Shown one piece after another: positions 16,443-25,292 of a stretch of DNA of 64,000 nucleotides. Below the pieces are notes generated by a model that did no database searches, was not told the origin of the DNA, and was given only the letters and a program-made list of their open reading frames with translations. Location: positions 1 to 64,000 of the forward strand of contig JAFZLF010000018.1 in NCBI GenBank assembly GCA_017551625.1. Reading direction: 5' to 3'. Position numbers and translations under genes: made by a program. The DNA comes from Clostridiales bacterium. Lineage in GTDB: Bacteria > Bacillota > Clostridia > Saccharofermentanales > Saccharofermentanaceae. Positions within the stretch are counted from its first letter, which is position 1, and each line of letters begins with the position of its first letter.

Positions 16443-18320
16443 TTATTCCGGGTTTGTTGTTTCACACTTGCGCTCTTGGATTTTCACTCTCACGCGAAAC
16501 ACTTTCTTGAGTTTATGAAACACCTTTTCAGCTTCTGATCTGTCCATGATGCACAACTGGAAAGTCTCTTTATTGGCCGGCAGTAATTTCTTATATCTGT
16601 ACTGATTAGCAAAGTCAAGCAGAGGTTTTGAGATCGGATGTTTATTATCCTGCACTACTTCCAGAACATAGTATGTCTTTATGCCCCTCTTTTTCGCGAC
16701 CTTATCGGCTTCTTCTACCTCTTCCAACTCATGGATTTTCTGATCGATCCGTCTGATGACCTCGTTCAGGTCCTCCTGTTCTATGCCTAACCCTTTGCTA
16801 GCGTTATCACTTTCCGGACCTTTCTCTGGGTGTGATTTGAGGATTTCATCTCTTTCATCAAATTGCAACCACTCCGGAACAGGCAGTTTCCCAGCCCTAT
16901 ACTCCTGCACGATCTTCTTTAGGTGAAATTCCTCAGGTTGACTTCTTGTCTCAGGTTTATTCATCTTTGGATCCGTCACCAGCTTGACGTTGAAAATCTG
17001 AGTATAATCGGGAAGCCAGCTGATAAACTTCACGCGTCCCGAGATAATTACCAGCGCCTGTCCCACCTCCATCGCTCCGATCTGCACCGGAGTAATAAGC
17101 GGTTCCACGATCCGTTTATCCCCATAATCGACCTCACGCTCACCACACTTTTCGGAGAGTTCCTTGAGCGTCGGTACATGGTTGGTGCGAAAAGCCACGA
17201 TGGTATCCGCATTTGAGGTGATCGTTGTCGCACGGCTGTGTCCGTAAATATCGTCAAGTTGACTGAAACTCTGTAAAACGATGCTTGTTCGGATATTGCG
17301 GGACCTTCCGGCAGACATCAGAGTCGGCAGATTAGGAATCGCTCCGCCACCGATATTGCCGAGTTCTTCGATCACAACATTTACGCGTCGCGGAAGCTTG
17401 CCATTAAATCTCTCGTGGGCGATTTTGATGTAGTGGGAGACGATCTGGTTGACCGCGATTCCGCTTATCGCAGAGTAATACTCTGTCTCATCCGGAGTTA
17501 CGATGTACACGATTGTTTTTCCTTCTCCATCCAGCGAACTGATTTTGAAGTCATCCGTCGTACTCATCTTCATCAGGCCCGGATTTTTAATAAATGTGTT
17601 AAGTGGTTGATATGTCACAGCAAGAATAGAATTCATCGTATCGCTGGGTGCCGAGCAGACATTCTTCAGGAGAAAGGAAAATGACTCTGACGGAGCCATC
17701 TCACAGACTTCATCGAAGTATTTCTTTACGCCGGATCTAGCCACTCCATCGCTGATGATTCTATATACATTCAGCAAAGAGATCTCATTCTGACTCCGTG
17801 CATACTTAAACAGGATCTCCACCGACGCTTCAAAAAGACTTCTAGCCGAATCGGTCCAGAATGGATCCTGGCTCGATCCCGGCGCATGCAGGAATATGGA
17901 TTCAGCAACAGTTCCGATGAGTTCATGGGCAAGCTGCACATCGCTCTCAGTACCCTTCTTGTATAATTCGTAAGGATACATCAGGATGTTAAAGCCCATA
18001 CTCTGTTCCAGATTTCTGAAATTCAGTACAACGATATTGTACCCTCTCTTCTTTGCTTCAGCATACGAGGCGTGAAGCAGATCTCCTTTGGGATCGACGA
18101 TAACCTCGCTCTCCTCTCCTTCGATACAGGAGAGAACAAGCGGCGTTGTTCCTCTTCTGGTCTTTCCGGCACCGGAAACGCCAAAGAAAATAAGATTCGA
18201 CTCGTTATCAAGTGCAAACTTCTTATGGGTCTTTGGATCTACATAGAGAACTGCCCCAGCGCCATCAGGATTCAAAACATTCTGGATCTCGCTTTTATTC
18301 GAGTATCTCTCACTTCGCAT
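16443..18320 (-). CDS. VirD4/TraG-like ATPase without membrane anchor
   Basis: 625 residues of the VirD4/TraG coupling-protein family (HerA/FtsK superfamily). Walker A is GVSGAGKT near residue 50, followed by VIVDPKGDLLH near 85; Walker B is VNVVIEELGNIG near 320, then MSAGRSRNIRTSIVLQSFSQ near 340-360. Usual members have two N-terminal membrane helices; this one starts directly with the ATPase part, and has a C-terminal extension of about 200 residues that I do not recognise. I chose the ATG at 18320 (GTGAGG nine bases upstream) over 18341. It overlaps the end of the gene before it. No relaxase or other type IV secretion genes are nearby, so a conjugation role is unlikely from context; it may be a soluble pumping ATPase working with the adjacent ClpP. 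Confidence 0.75.
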   Translation of the reverse strand: MRSERYSNKSEIQNVLNPDGAGAVLYVDPKTHKKFALDNESNLIFFGVSGAGKTRRGTTPLVLSCIEGEESEVIVDPKGDLLHASYAEAKKRGYNIVVLNFRNLEQSMGFNILMYPYELYKKGTESDVQLAHELIGTVAESIFLHAPGSSQDPFWTDSARSLFEASVEILFKYARSQNEISLLNVYRIISDGVARSGVKKYFDEVCEMAPSESFSFLLKNVCSAPSDTMNSILAVTYQPLNTFIKNPGLMKMSTTDDFKISSLDGEGKTIVYIVTPDETEYYSAISGIAVNQIVSHYIKIAHERFNGKLPRRVNVVIEELGNIGGGAIPNLPTLMSAGRSRNIRTSIVLQSFSQLDDIYGHSRATTITSNADTIVAFRTNHVPTLKELSEKCGEREVDYGDKRIVEPLITPVQIGAMEVGQALVIISGRVKFISWLPDYTQIFNVKLVTDPKMNKPETRSQPEEFHLKKIVQEYRAGKLPVPEWLQFDERDEILKSHPEKGPESDNASKGLGIEQEDLNEVIRRIDQKIHELEEVEEADKVAKKRGIKTYYVLEVVQDNKHPISKPLLDFANQYRYKKLLPANKETFQLCIMDRSEAEKVFHKLKKVFRVRVKIQERKCETTNPE

Positions 18321-18813
18321 AGGATAATACCTCACTTTCATTTACATCGCACGTCATGAGCCGGATCTTAACCGAAAGATTTCCCAATACTCGTCCGGTA
18401 TCTGTTCCGTTCACATCATCGACAAAGAAGAGAAAATTCGCATGCAGACTGTATTGAGGCTGACAGATCGTCTTACAGAAGTATTCTGCTGCCATCCTGT
18501 TCCGAGGCAGAAGCAGTTCCGTCAGATCAAAGGCAAGTACGCCTTCAAAGTAGTTATCATATACAGCTGCTGATGCAATACATCCGAAGACATACTTTAT
18601 TTGTGAGAGAGTTCCGTCCAAAGTAAAGAACAGATATCTGTCAAGGCCATGGAACACCCGCAGTTTATTCTCAGCCATGAGATTGGCATATTCCTGAGCA
18701 AAAGAGTCCATCTTCGATGTCGGCAATCCCGTGACAACCCAGTGGCACGGTGCCTCATCTTCACTGTGATTGGCGTATTTGATTTCGTAATCCATCACTT
18801 TACTAAGCATCAT
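18310..18813 (-). CDS. Uncharacterised protein between ClpP and the VirD4-like ATPase
   Basis: 167 residues from the ATG at 18813, where AAGGAG stands seven bases upstream inside the ClpP coding region; other in-frame starts at 18819, 18810 and 18795 are possible. It overlaps the ClpP gene by 11 bases and the VirD4-like gene by 11, so the three are tightly coupled. The chain is mixed alpha/beta, with GLDRYLFFTLDG near residue 60 and HANFLFFVDDVNG near 135, and has no signal peptide or membrane helix. I do not recognise the family. Position suggests a subunit or adaptor for one of its two neighbours. Confidence 0.6.
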   Translation of the reverse strand: MMLSKVMDYEIKYANHSEDEAPCHWVVTGLPTSKMDSFAQEYANLMAENKLRVFHGLDRYLFFTLDGTLSQIKYVFGCIASAAVYDNYFEGVLAFDLTELLLPRNRMAAEYFCKTICQPQYSLHANFLFFVDDVNGTDTGRVLGNLSVKIRLMTCDVNESEVLSYAK

Positions 18814-19402
18814 CCTCAATCTCCTTTCCGATGATACGATCTACCAGGCCGTATTTCTTCGCTTCAACTGCACTCAGCCAGTAGTCTCTGTCCATATCCT
18901 TGAGAAGCGTCTTCATTCCTTTCCCGGTATGTTCGGAAAGATGCCGGGCAAGCTTCTCACGAGTATTCAGAATATGGTCGCACACCCTGCTGATTTCTGA
19001 AGCCTGTCCCTTCACCCCGCCGATCGGCTGATGAATCATCACCTCAGCATGCTTTCCGATAAGACGCTCACCCGAATCGCCACTGGCCAGGATCACCGCC
19101 GCCATCGAAGCTGCCAGTCCATAGCAACAAGTACTGACGATGCAAGGAGATTCTTCCATCGCATCAATGATTGCAAAACCGGCCGATACCGACCCACCTG
19201 GGGAATTGATAAAAAGCGTGATCGGGTCAGAAGACATATCCTCGAGAACATGCATCTGTGAGATAATGTTCGTCGCACACATATCCTCGATCTCACCACA
19301 GAGATAGATCCTTCTGTTACTCAGTTCATAACTGAGCGGCGATATCAACTGCTCAGTTCCGCTTCTGTTTACAATTACATTGGGTATAAACAACTCACTC
19401 AT
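18803..19402 (-). CDS. clpP: ClpP-family serine protease (extra copy)
   Basis: 199 residues, start at 19402 after TGGAGGTCAAAT. All parts of the ClpP active site are present: Ser in GLAASMAA near residue 97, His in VMIHQPIGG near 122 and Asp in DMDRDYWLS near 170. INSPGGSVSAG near 65 is the substrate-binding turn. ClpP forms a 14-subunit barrel that degrades chains fed by an AAA+ unfoldase. Housekeeping clpP usually sits next to clpX or tig; this copy instead precedes an unknown gene and a VirD4-like ATPase, so it is probably a specialised paralogue with its own feeder. Whether it assembles with the VirD4-like protein is only an idea. Confidence 0.88.
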   Translation of the reverse strand: MSELFIPNVIVNRSGTEQLISPLSYELSNRRIYLCGEIEDMCATNIISQMHVLEDMSSDPITLFINSPGGSVSAGFAIIDAMEESPCIVSTCCYGLAASMAAVILASGDSGERLIGKHAEVMIHQPIGGVKGQASEISRVCDHILNTREKLARHLSEHTGKGMKTLLKDMDRDYWLSAVEAKKYGLVDRIIGKEIEDDA

Positions 19403-19413
19403 ATTTGACCTCC

Positions 19414-19440
19414 ATTCAAACTTGAATAGTATTAATTCAA
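19414..19440. promoter_or_regulatory. Clustered ATTCAA/TTGAAT half-sites before clpP
   Basis: ATTCAA (19414-19419), TTGAAT (19422-19427) and ATTCAA (19435-19440) form two overlapping inverted pairs, 6-2-6 and 6-7-6, directly upstream of the clpP ribosome binding site. This looks like an operator for the clpP cluster; no regulator is identified. Confidence 0.45.
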
Positions 19441-19549
19441 AGAAAAAGCACTGACCTCTTCCTGTTTTCGTTTCATAGTCCTCCCATCTACATGATAGGT
19501 TCTTTCAATGTCTGACGTGCATTCCCATAGGATACAAATCAAACGCTCA

Positions 19550-20065
19550 TTAAGAATCGTCCGATTGCAGTCGTTCAAGCGCACATGTCAGTAACACTCG
19601 ATAGTATTCTTTCATATCTGGTTCGATTCTCCCGGCACACATGCGACTCAAAGTCTTATATAACCGACAAGCTTCACTTGTCATCGAACGCACATATATC
19701 CAGAAAAACTCACTATCAAATGCCCCGGGGCGAACCAGATAAGAATAATCAAAGAAGACTACACCTGTTTCCATATCAATACGAAGATTGGTAAATGCTT
19801 TGTCCCTATACTCCGTCAGAAACAATGCCAGTATGGGAAGCATCCCTTGTTCAGAAGCGAAAGGGAAGACTAGCCGGATATTAATCTTCTTGTCATACGC
19901 AAAGAAATAGATACGCATTTTGTAATCATTGATAACAATCTCCATTACCAGAGCATTACTATGTTTCGAAGATGTAAGAAATACAAACGAATTGCAATCA
20001 AGTTCTTCTTTTATGACATCTATTAAACTTATCGGTTTTTCTTCCAAGCTATCCATACACTTCAT
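19550..20065 (-). CDS. YbjN-like small protein
   Basis: 171 residues from the ATG at 20065 (a GTG at 20068 is also possible). The pattern of a strand-rich core (EIVINDYKMRIYFFAYDKKINIRLVF split over residues 45-70), then two helices flanking RIDMETGVVFFDYSYLV, resembles the YbjN fold, related to type III secretion chaperones. YbjN-type proteins bind other proteins and have no enzyme motif. The gene stands 147 bases upstream of clpP on the same strand and may belong to the same unit. A second YbjN-like gene at 32072-32494 precedes the ClpC-FtsH fusion, which makes the pairing with proteolysis worth noting. Confidence 0.5.
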   Translation of the reverse strand: MKCMDSLEEKPISLIDVIKEELDCNSFVFLTSSKHSNALVMEIVINDYKMRIYFFAYDKKINIRLVFPFASEQGMLPILALFLTEYRDKAFTNLRIDMETGVVFFDYSYLVRPGAFDSEFFWIYVRSMTSEACRLYKTLSRMCAGRIEPDMKEYYRVLLTCALERLQSDDS

Positions 20066-20123
20066 CACTTCCCATGTATTCTAAGATCTGACTCATTCGC
20101 TCGACTTCGAAACAGCACAGTCC

Positions 20124-20498
20124 TCACAGGCGCTCGCAACCATGAGCATCAAGATAGTCATTGAGTTCGTCAATATCATAGTCGGCATAATAATCATCAG
20201 AATGTTCGCGAAGATACTGCCAGATCAGCCGGTTCTCATCGCTCATCCTTGGGCTCAGCACAATATTCGCCGCCTCAAGATAATCCGCAAACAAAATTGC
20301 AGGGACATTGGCGCCAATGCCAATGCGGAGATAAATAACGGGGTCGTGACTTTTTCCGCTCCTTACTTTATAATAGTAGCGTCGGGATTCGTAATCAGCA
20401 TACACACAGACTTCAATCACAGTCCGGTGGCAACGCTTTCTTGATTCGAACAGAATCTGATCGATTCTGCGGCAGGCTTTTGTGGAAAGCTGTTTCAT
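20124..20498 (-). CDS. Small hypothetical protein
   Basis: 124 residues; the ATG at 20498 follows GAGGAGG with good spacing. The N-terminal half is basic, with a strand pattern (VIEVCVYADYESRRYYYKVR), the C-terminal half acidic and Tyr/Asp-rich (DDYYADYDIDELNDYLD). No family recognised. It is the first minus-strand gene of the YbjN/clpP/VirD4-like group and is divergent from the STAND ATPase gene, sharing a 117-base intergenic region with the repeated word TAGTGCGACATT-like near 20575-20600. Confidence 0.55.
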   Translation of the reverse strand: MKQLSTKACRRIDQILFESRKRCHRTVIEVCVYADYESRRYYYKVRSGKSHDPVIYLRIGIGANVPAILFADYLEAANIVLSPRMSDENRLIWQYLREHSDDYYADYDIDELNDYLDAHGCERL

Positions 20499-20615
20499 GG
20501 TGTTTACCTCCTCGTATAGTATGTGACCATTTTATAACTGACAACTTTTGCTGTCGTAGACATCAGTGCATCAATAAGTGCGACATTAGTGCGACATTTT
20601 CGAAAGGCAAATAAT

Positions 20616-23462
20616 ATGACCAGATACAAAATCGGAGAAGCTGCTATAATTAGATTTTTAACAATAGAAGAACCATTAGGTGAGGATGAAAGATTCTACA
20701 ATATCTATTATCCGGATTCAACGAATGCTCTTACTCCAGTACTCGAGAGATGCATTGCTGCTTTAGCATATTTGTACAATCAGTCTCATCGAGGCATCCT
20801 CCCTAAAGAGATAGCCGAATTTTTACCTGAGGGTAGTGTCAATCTTGATATTCCCGCTATAAGGAAGAGAATCCAACGCGTCAAGGAGAAGAACGAACTG
20901 TGGGATAGCCTGATCAGACATCCAGTAAATGAGAATGGTAAGCAAGGGAACGGCTTCGAAATTGGTGATTTTGAGGAGATACCTGACGCTCCCCTCTCTC
21001 AAGAAGTTTCTGAGAACACGAATGATATTGATGAAACTGTTTTTCAGAATTGCTCAGATGACACTTCACTTGAAGGAAATATATCTAGCAGTAACGAGAA
21101 CACCAATTCCACCCACACTTCTTCAGCATCCAACGCTAATGTTAAATACCCTGCAAATAAGGTATCCGTAGCCTGTCAAAACAAATCGTTTTTCCGTACA
21201 GACGAGATTAGCAACATTAGGGATCTTCTACTCTCATGCCAGCACTCTGCCATTGCGCTATCTGCAGATGGTGGAATCGGAAAATCCACGATAGCCAGAG
21301 AACTCTATTTCGACACCCAAATCAACGAGCATTATTCCAAAGTAATATGGATAGACTATATCGGAAACCTTGACGATTCTATCCTTAACGCCGTAGATAT
21401 GTTCTCGGAAATACCCGACAGAGACATCCGGCTATCGATGATACATGAATACCTTACCAATCATACGGAGCCCGTGTTGCTTTTTATCGACAATGTCATC
21501 GACGACAAGGTTGCAAATCAAGATCCTATTCACGAAAAAGGCACTTTTACTCCGCTAAATGTGTCAAGCCTATCTGCGCATGTCGATGTGCTTATTACGA
21601 CAAGACTCGACGCTCTTCCAAACGAAGAGTATATCATTGTGCGTATAGAAAGCTTTAAAGAGAATACTGATCTTGGCGAAGATCTATTCTTGTTTCACTA
21701 CAATTCGCTCAAATCAACTTCATCGATTTCATGCGCAACCAGAAGCCAAATCAAGCAAATCGTGACCTGGTGCAATGGGAACCCTTTCGCCATTATGCTG
21801 TTTGCAAAGCAGGCCGCCAGTTCTTCGTTAAGAAGTGTATATGAGCATCTTAAAGGTTACTTTTCGGCCAACCAGAATACGAGCTTGTCTACGGAACAAC
21901 TGATTGATGCTGCGATAGCACACAGGGCATTCTCTGAAGCAGAAAGGCGGATTGTGCTCGGATTTGCAATCTTGCCAAATATATATCTGACGGAAAATGA
22001 ATGTTCGGAATGGTTCTCTTACGATCTATCCTGTATCAGCCAACTTGCATGCGAAGGTTGGTTGGAGAATGAATCTTCCGATAATAATCGATATCAGATG
22101 CATGATCTTGTCAAGTACGCTATCAAAAAAAGCAAGATTGGGCTGGATTGCGCAGACATACTACTAGACGAGGATAAATATGCATATGAAGATTACAGTA
22201 TGACGTACAAGTTTGCATCTCGAGAGGGCTTAGTTCCCTCATTTATTGACTCGTATACTAAACTGATAAGTATGATTTGTGAGAATAACCAGTCATCTTT
22301 ATATGATCCTTCCATCTATTCTCAAGTCACTCGTCTAGTCGAGGTTCTTAAAACGACTTTGATATTCTGTATTCTTACAAATATGCAGCGTGCCAGAATC
22401 GCTCATATGATTGCTACCATTTCATTCAAGATTATCAAAAATGACATCCTTACATACAACAGTTACAGTCATGCCATCAACTGTATGAGACGTTGTAGCT
22501 CACGCGCCAGAAACAGATCCGAAGAATTCGAAGCACAGCAATTCATGTTCCATTATCATTTTGACTTGGGTTATTTTCTTTCTTCATTAGAGAGCAATCG
22601 ATATACCGAGGCAGAAGGAATATTACGTCGTGCTACAGGTTTTCTTAACCAGACATACTCAAAATACTTAACCGATACCGATAAGGATTTTGTTTACATT
22701 TCCAATAATATTGTTTTGGTTCTTCACGAATCAGACATTGATCTTCTTGATACTCACTTTATCAAAAGAGTACTCTCAGAAAGATATACCAACAAGCTCG
22801 AAGAATTCATCAGGGACTATGCTACCGTTCTCGATCATTTGGGCTATATCCTGACTATATCCAACAACGGAGATTTCGAAGAGGCGAAACTGCATCTGAA
22901 GATTGCTGAAGAACTTGTATGTACATTATATGTTACTAATTCGGAGAAGTACAAGCGTTTACTCGCCAGAATAGATGACAACCTCGGATATCTTCTTTTC
23001 CACATCGGTCCGGAATATCCAGGTTCAAATTACCATCTGCAAAAAGCGCTTAATGCCAGGAAAGAGCTTCTACGAGAAGACCGATACAAGTATATCTCTG
23101 AGTACTCCTGGACGCTAAACAATCTTGCAGAATTGCAGACATGTATGGGCGGCGATAATCTCACCGAATCGGAGAAGAACTATAGAAAAGCAATCGAAAT
23201 GCGAGAAGAACTGAACACCAACAAACATGGTAAATACCGTCACTATATCGCATGGTCCAACTACGGATTAGGTCGTTGTCTCGCGCGGCAGGGCAGATTG
23301 AGTGAAGCGAAGGAATACTTTAAAGCTGCACTTGATATATATACTGATCTCGCAGCCAAGACAAAATCCTATAAGAAAGACTGTGAGTATGTCCGGAATG
23401 TTGATATGGATCTAGAAGATGAATTCAAACCATGGATAGGAAACCATTCGCACTTCAACTGA
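20616..23462 (+). CDS. STAND (NLR-like) ATPase with TPR-type repeats
   Basis: 948 residues from the ATG at 20616 (AAAGG nine bases upstream); a GTG at 20589 is in frame but poorly placed. Residues 1-100 look like a helical DNA-binding or effector domain; 100-190 is a Ser/Asn/Glu-rich linker. The NB-ARC-type ATPase begins at VSVACQNKSFFRTDEI; the P-loop is GGIGKST near 219, Walker B LLFIDNV near 290, sensor LITTRLD near 328, and the winged-helix MHD-like QMHDLVKYAI near 495. From about 600 to the end there are helical repeats, clearest in the last 150 residues (TPR-like NLAELQ, EKNYRKAIEMREEL). This is the layout of bacterial NLR-like STAND proteins, many of which sense phage proteins. The defence role is inference; a regulator role is the alternative. 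Confidence 0.75.
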   Translation: MTRYKIGEAAIIRFLTIEEPLGEDERFYNIYYPDSTNALTPVLERCIAALAYLYNQSHRGILPKEIAEFLPEGSVNLDIPAIRKRIQRVKEKNELWDSLIRHPVNENGKQGNGFEIGDFEEIPDAPLSQEVSENTNDIDETVFQNCSDDTSLEGNISSSNENTNSTHTSSASNANVKYPANKVSVACQNKSFFRTDEISNIRDLLLSCQHSAIALSADGGIGKSTIARELYFDTQINEHYSKVIWIDYIGNLDDSILNAVDMFSEIPDRDIRLSMIHEYLTNHTEPVLLFIDNVIDDKVANQDPIHEKGTFTPLNVSSLSAHVDVLITTRLDALPNEEYIIVRIESFKENTDLGEDLFLFHYNSLKSTSSISCATRSQIKQIVTWCNGNPFAIMLFAKQAASSSLRSVYEHLKGYFSANQNTSLSTEQLIDAAIAHRAFSEAERRIVLGFAILPNIYLTENECSEWFSYDLSCISQLACEGWLENESSDNNRYQMHDLVKYAIKKSKIGLDCADILLDEDKYAYEDYSMTYKFASREGLVPSFIDSYTKLISMICENNQSSLYDPSIYSQVTRLVEVLKTTLIFCILTNMQRARIAHMIATISFKIIKNDILTYNSYSHAINCMRRCSSRARNRSEEFEAQQFMFHYHFDLGYFLSSLESNRYTEAEGILRRATGFLNQTYSKYLTDTDKDFVYISNNIVLVLHESDIDLLDTHFIKRVLSERYTNKLEEFIRDYATVLDHLGYILTISNNGDFEEAKLHLKIAEELVCTLYVTNSEKYKRLLARIDDNLGYLLFHIGPEYPGSNYHLQKALNARKELLREDRYKYISEYSWTLNNLAELQTCMGGDNLTESEKNYRKAIEMREELNTNKHGKYRHYIAWSNYGLGRCLARQGRLSEAKEYFKAALDIYTDLAAKTKSYKKDCEYVRNVDMDLEDEFKPWIGNHSHFN

Positions 23463-23505
23463 ATATTCATTCAGTAAAACCAAGTCAAAAACCCTGGAGG
23501 AGAAT

Positions 23506-23793
23506 ATGAACAAGAACAGTTTTTCTATGATTGATAAAAATGGAAACGAGGTCATTTACGACGTACTCTTCACATTTGAAAGTGACGAAACCGGCAAAAA
23601 CTACATTGTCTATACAGATAATTCCAGAGATGAGAATGGCAGCATTCAAGTATTTGCATCCATCTATGACCCAGAAGACCCCGAAGGTCATTTAGAGGCC
23701 GTAACCACCGACGAAGAATGGAATATGATTGAGGAAGTACTTGAAAGAGCACGAGAAGAAGCCCAGCGTGCCAAAAAGGATCTCGATGAGTAA
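23506..23793 (+). CDS. DUF1292 family protein
   Basis: 95 residues, ATG after GGAGGAGAAT. The stretch FSMIDKNGNEVIYDVLFTFE followed by KNYIVYTDNSRDENG, IQVFASIYDP and a C-terminal ATTDEEW-like block matches DUF1292, a small beta-rich family common in Firmicutes, usually next to ruvX-like (yrrK) genes. Function unknown. Here it follows the STAND ATPase gene by 43 bases, away from its normal neighbours, so it is probably an extra copy carried in the accessory region. The C-terminal 25 residues form a charged helix. Confidence 0.75.
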   Translation: MNKNSFSMIDKNGNEVIYDVLFTFESDETGKNYIVYTDNSRDENGSIQVFASIYDPEDPEGHLEAVTTDEEWNMIEEVLERAREEAQRAKKDLDE

Positions 23794-23908
23794 TACTCAT
23801 TAATCAGAAAAAGCCTGTTTCTTTCGTATTGTATTTTCCTAAAATACATCCTTTTCAGTCTTCTGATTGATAATAGAATCACAATCAAGTGAAAAGGAGA
23901 AGAGAGAA

Positions 23909-25195
23909 ATGGCAGGGACAAAAAAGATCAAGCATCCCATCTTATTGACACTTGGAGTTGTCTTTATTTTTCATTCAGTTTTAAAGAACAATAATGATGC
24001 CTCAAGCAATAAGCATGACGCTGTCAGCATCACGTCGTCAGATAGTTCGCAACCTGAAGCCAAAACCGAAGAAGTCTATTCTCCCACATGTGAGGAAACA
24101 GTATATGCTAAACCCGAGACCTATGTAGAAGATAGCTTGTGGGATACCGGAACAATCACTACCAGCAGTGAACGATCATACTCCGATGAAACAATCGACT
24201 CGCAAAACGAAAACAGTTCTTCATACGTATCTGCTTCATATTGGGACGCAAATCCATATACTGCAATTGAAAAAGCAATTCAAGAGATGGCATCTCAGAT
24301 CACAATTGAAGATGATGCGTACACGCTTACATGGGCGGACGTTGGCACGATGCCATATGGGAGTTTCTGGATCAAGAGCATCACAAGTTCACATTATACC
24401 GAAAACGGACATGATTACAACACGTACTATTTTGAATACTATAATGTCTCTTCTGACGACATTATAGAGATGAAGGCTCAGATCGATGAACGCTATCAAG
24501 AGATTGTTTCATATATTCCGGAAGATGCCGATACTTTTGAGACAGCGAGAATTGTTCATGACATTTTAGTCTCCGAGATCTCATACGATCATACTCTGAC
24601 TCAGGATTATAGAACGAGTGTCTATGGCGGTCTTGTTCGTGGCCAAGCGGTCTGTTGCGGTTATGCGACTACATATTGTTTCATCCTTAACAGATTAGGC
24701 ATCCCCTGTCAAATCATCCAAAATGATGACCACTCCTTCAATAAAATCGGGAGTACCTATGTTGATGTGACCTGGGACGATGATGATTGTATTGACGAAA
24801 ACGGAAATGCTGTTATCAGATACACATATTTCGGAATGAGTCTTGATACCGTAAATTCGATTCCAGCTCACGAGGTAGCCTATGTTTCATATAACGAAGG
24901 ATCGGATGCATATATTTTGCCCTCCTACTTTGAGTACTACGGATACGAATTGTCTTACTATGACTATAACGCAATTGTCAATATCTTTCGCGAACAATAC
25001 TCTACGGGCAATCTTTTCCCCTCGGTTCATTTTGCGAACTCCGATGCTTACTATGAATTTGCCGAGAAAATCAATACAGATATCTGGTCAATTCTTCCTG
25101 ACATCGGATATAGCGGAGAATACATCGTATTCTATCCTGATGAAGAAAACCTAACTTGGAGACTGGGACTAAGTCCTGTCATCAGCCTCGATTAA
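23909..25195 (+). CDS. Membrane-anchored transglutaminase-like protein
   Basis: 428 residues from the ATG at 23909 (AAGGAGAAGAGAGAA upstream). One hydrophobic helix at residues 10-27 anchors the protein, followed by a Ser/Thr/Glu-rich linker to residue 110. The transglutaminase-like core has Cys in QAVCCGYATTY near 249, His in NDDHSFNKIG near 274 and Asp in YVDVTWDDDD near 286, the usual Cys-His-Asp triad. Members of this group act as proteases or cross-linking enzymes outside the cell. It begins a run of three plus-strand genes for membrane or surface proteins (to 27224) with good individual ribosome binding sites. Confidence 0.75.
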   Translation: MAGTKKIKHPILLTLGVVFIFHSVLKNNNDASSNKHDAVSITSSDSSQPEAKTEEVYSPTCEETVYAKPETYVEDSLWDTGTITTSSERSYSDETIDSQNENSSSYVSASYWDANPYTAIEKAIQEMASQITIEDDAYTLTWADVGTMPYGSFWIKSITSSHYTENGHDYNTYYFEYYNVSSDDIIEMKAQIDERYQEIVSYIPEDADTFETARIVHDILVSEISYDHTLTQDYRTSVYGGLVRGQAVCCGYATTYCFILNRLGIPCQIIQNDDHSFNKIGSTYVDVTWDDDDCIDENGNAVIRYTYFGMSLDTVNSIPAHEVAYVSYNEGSDAYILPSYFEYYGYELSYYDYNAIVNIFREQYSTGNLFPSVHFANSDAYYEFAEKINTDIWSILPDIGYSGEYIVFYPDEENLTWRLGLSPVISLD

Positions 25196-25292
25196 GACGA
25201 GACTATTGACCTCACATTTGTGTACCCTTATCAACTACAGTGTCAAGTCAAAGTATTTATATAAACCAACTGCAAATTTGAGGAGGTACTCT

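Noticed and set aside
16443-19402. Remnant of a conjugative element
   Set aside because: Only a VirD4-like ATPase is present; no relaxase, VirB4, other secretion genes, integrase or attachment sites are seen, and the ATPase lacks its membrane anchor.
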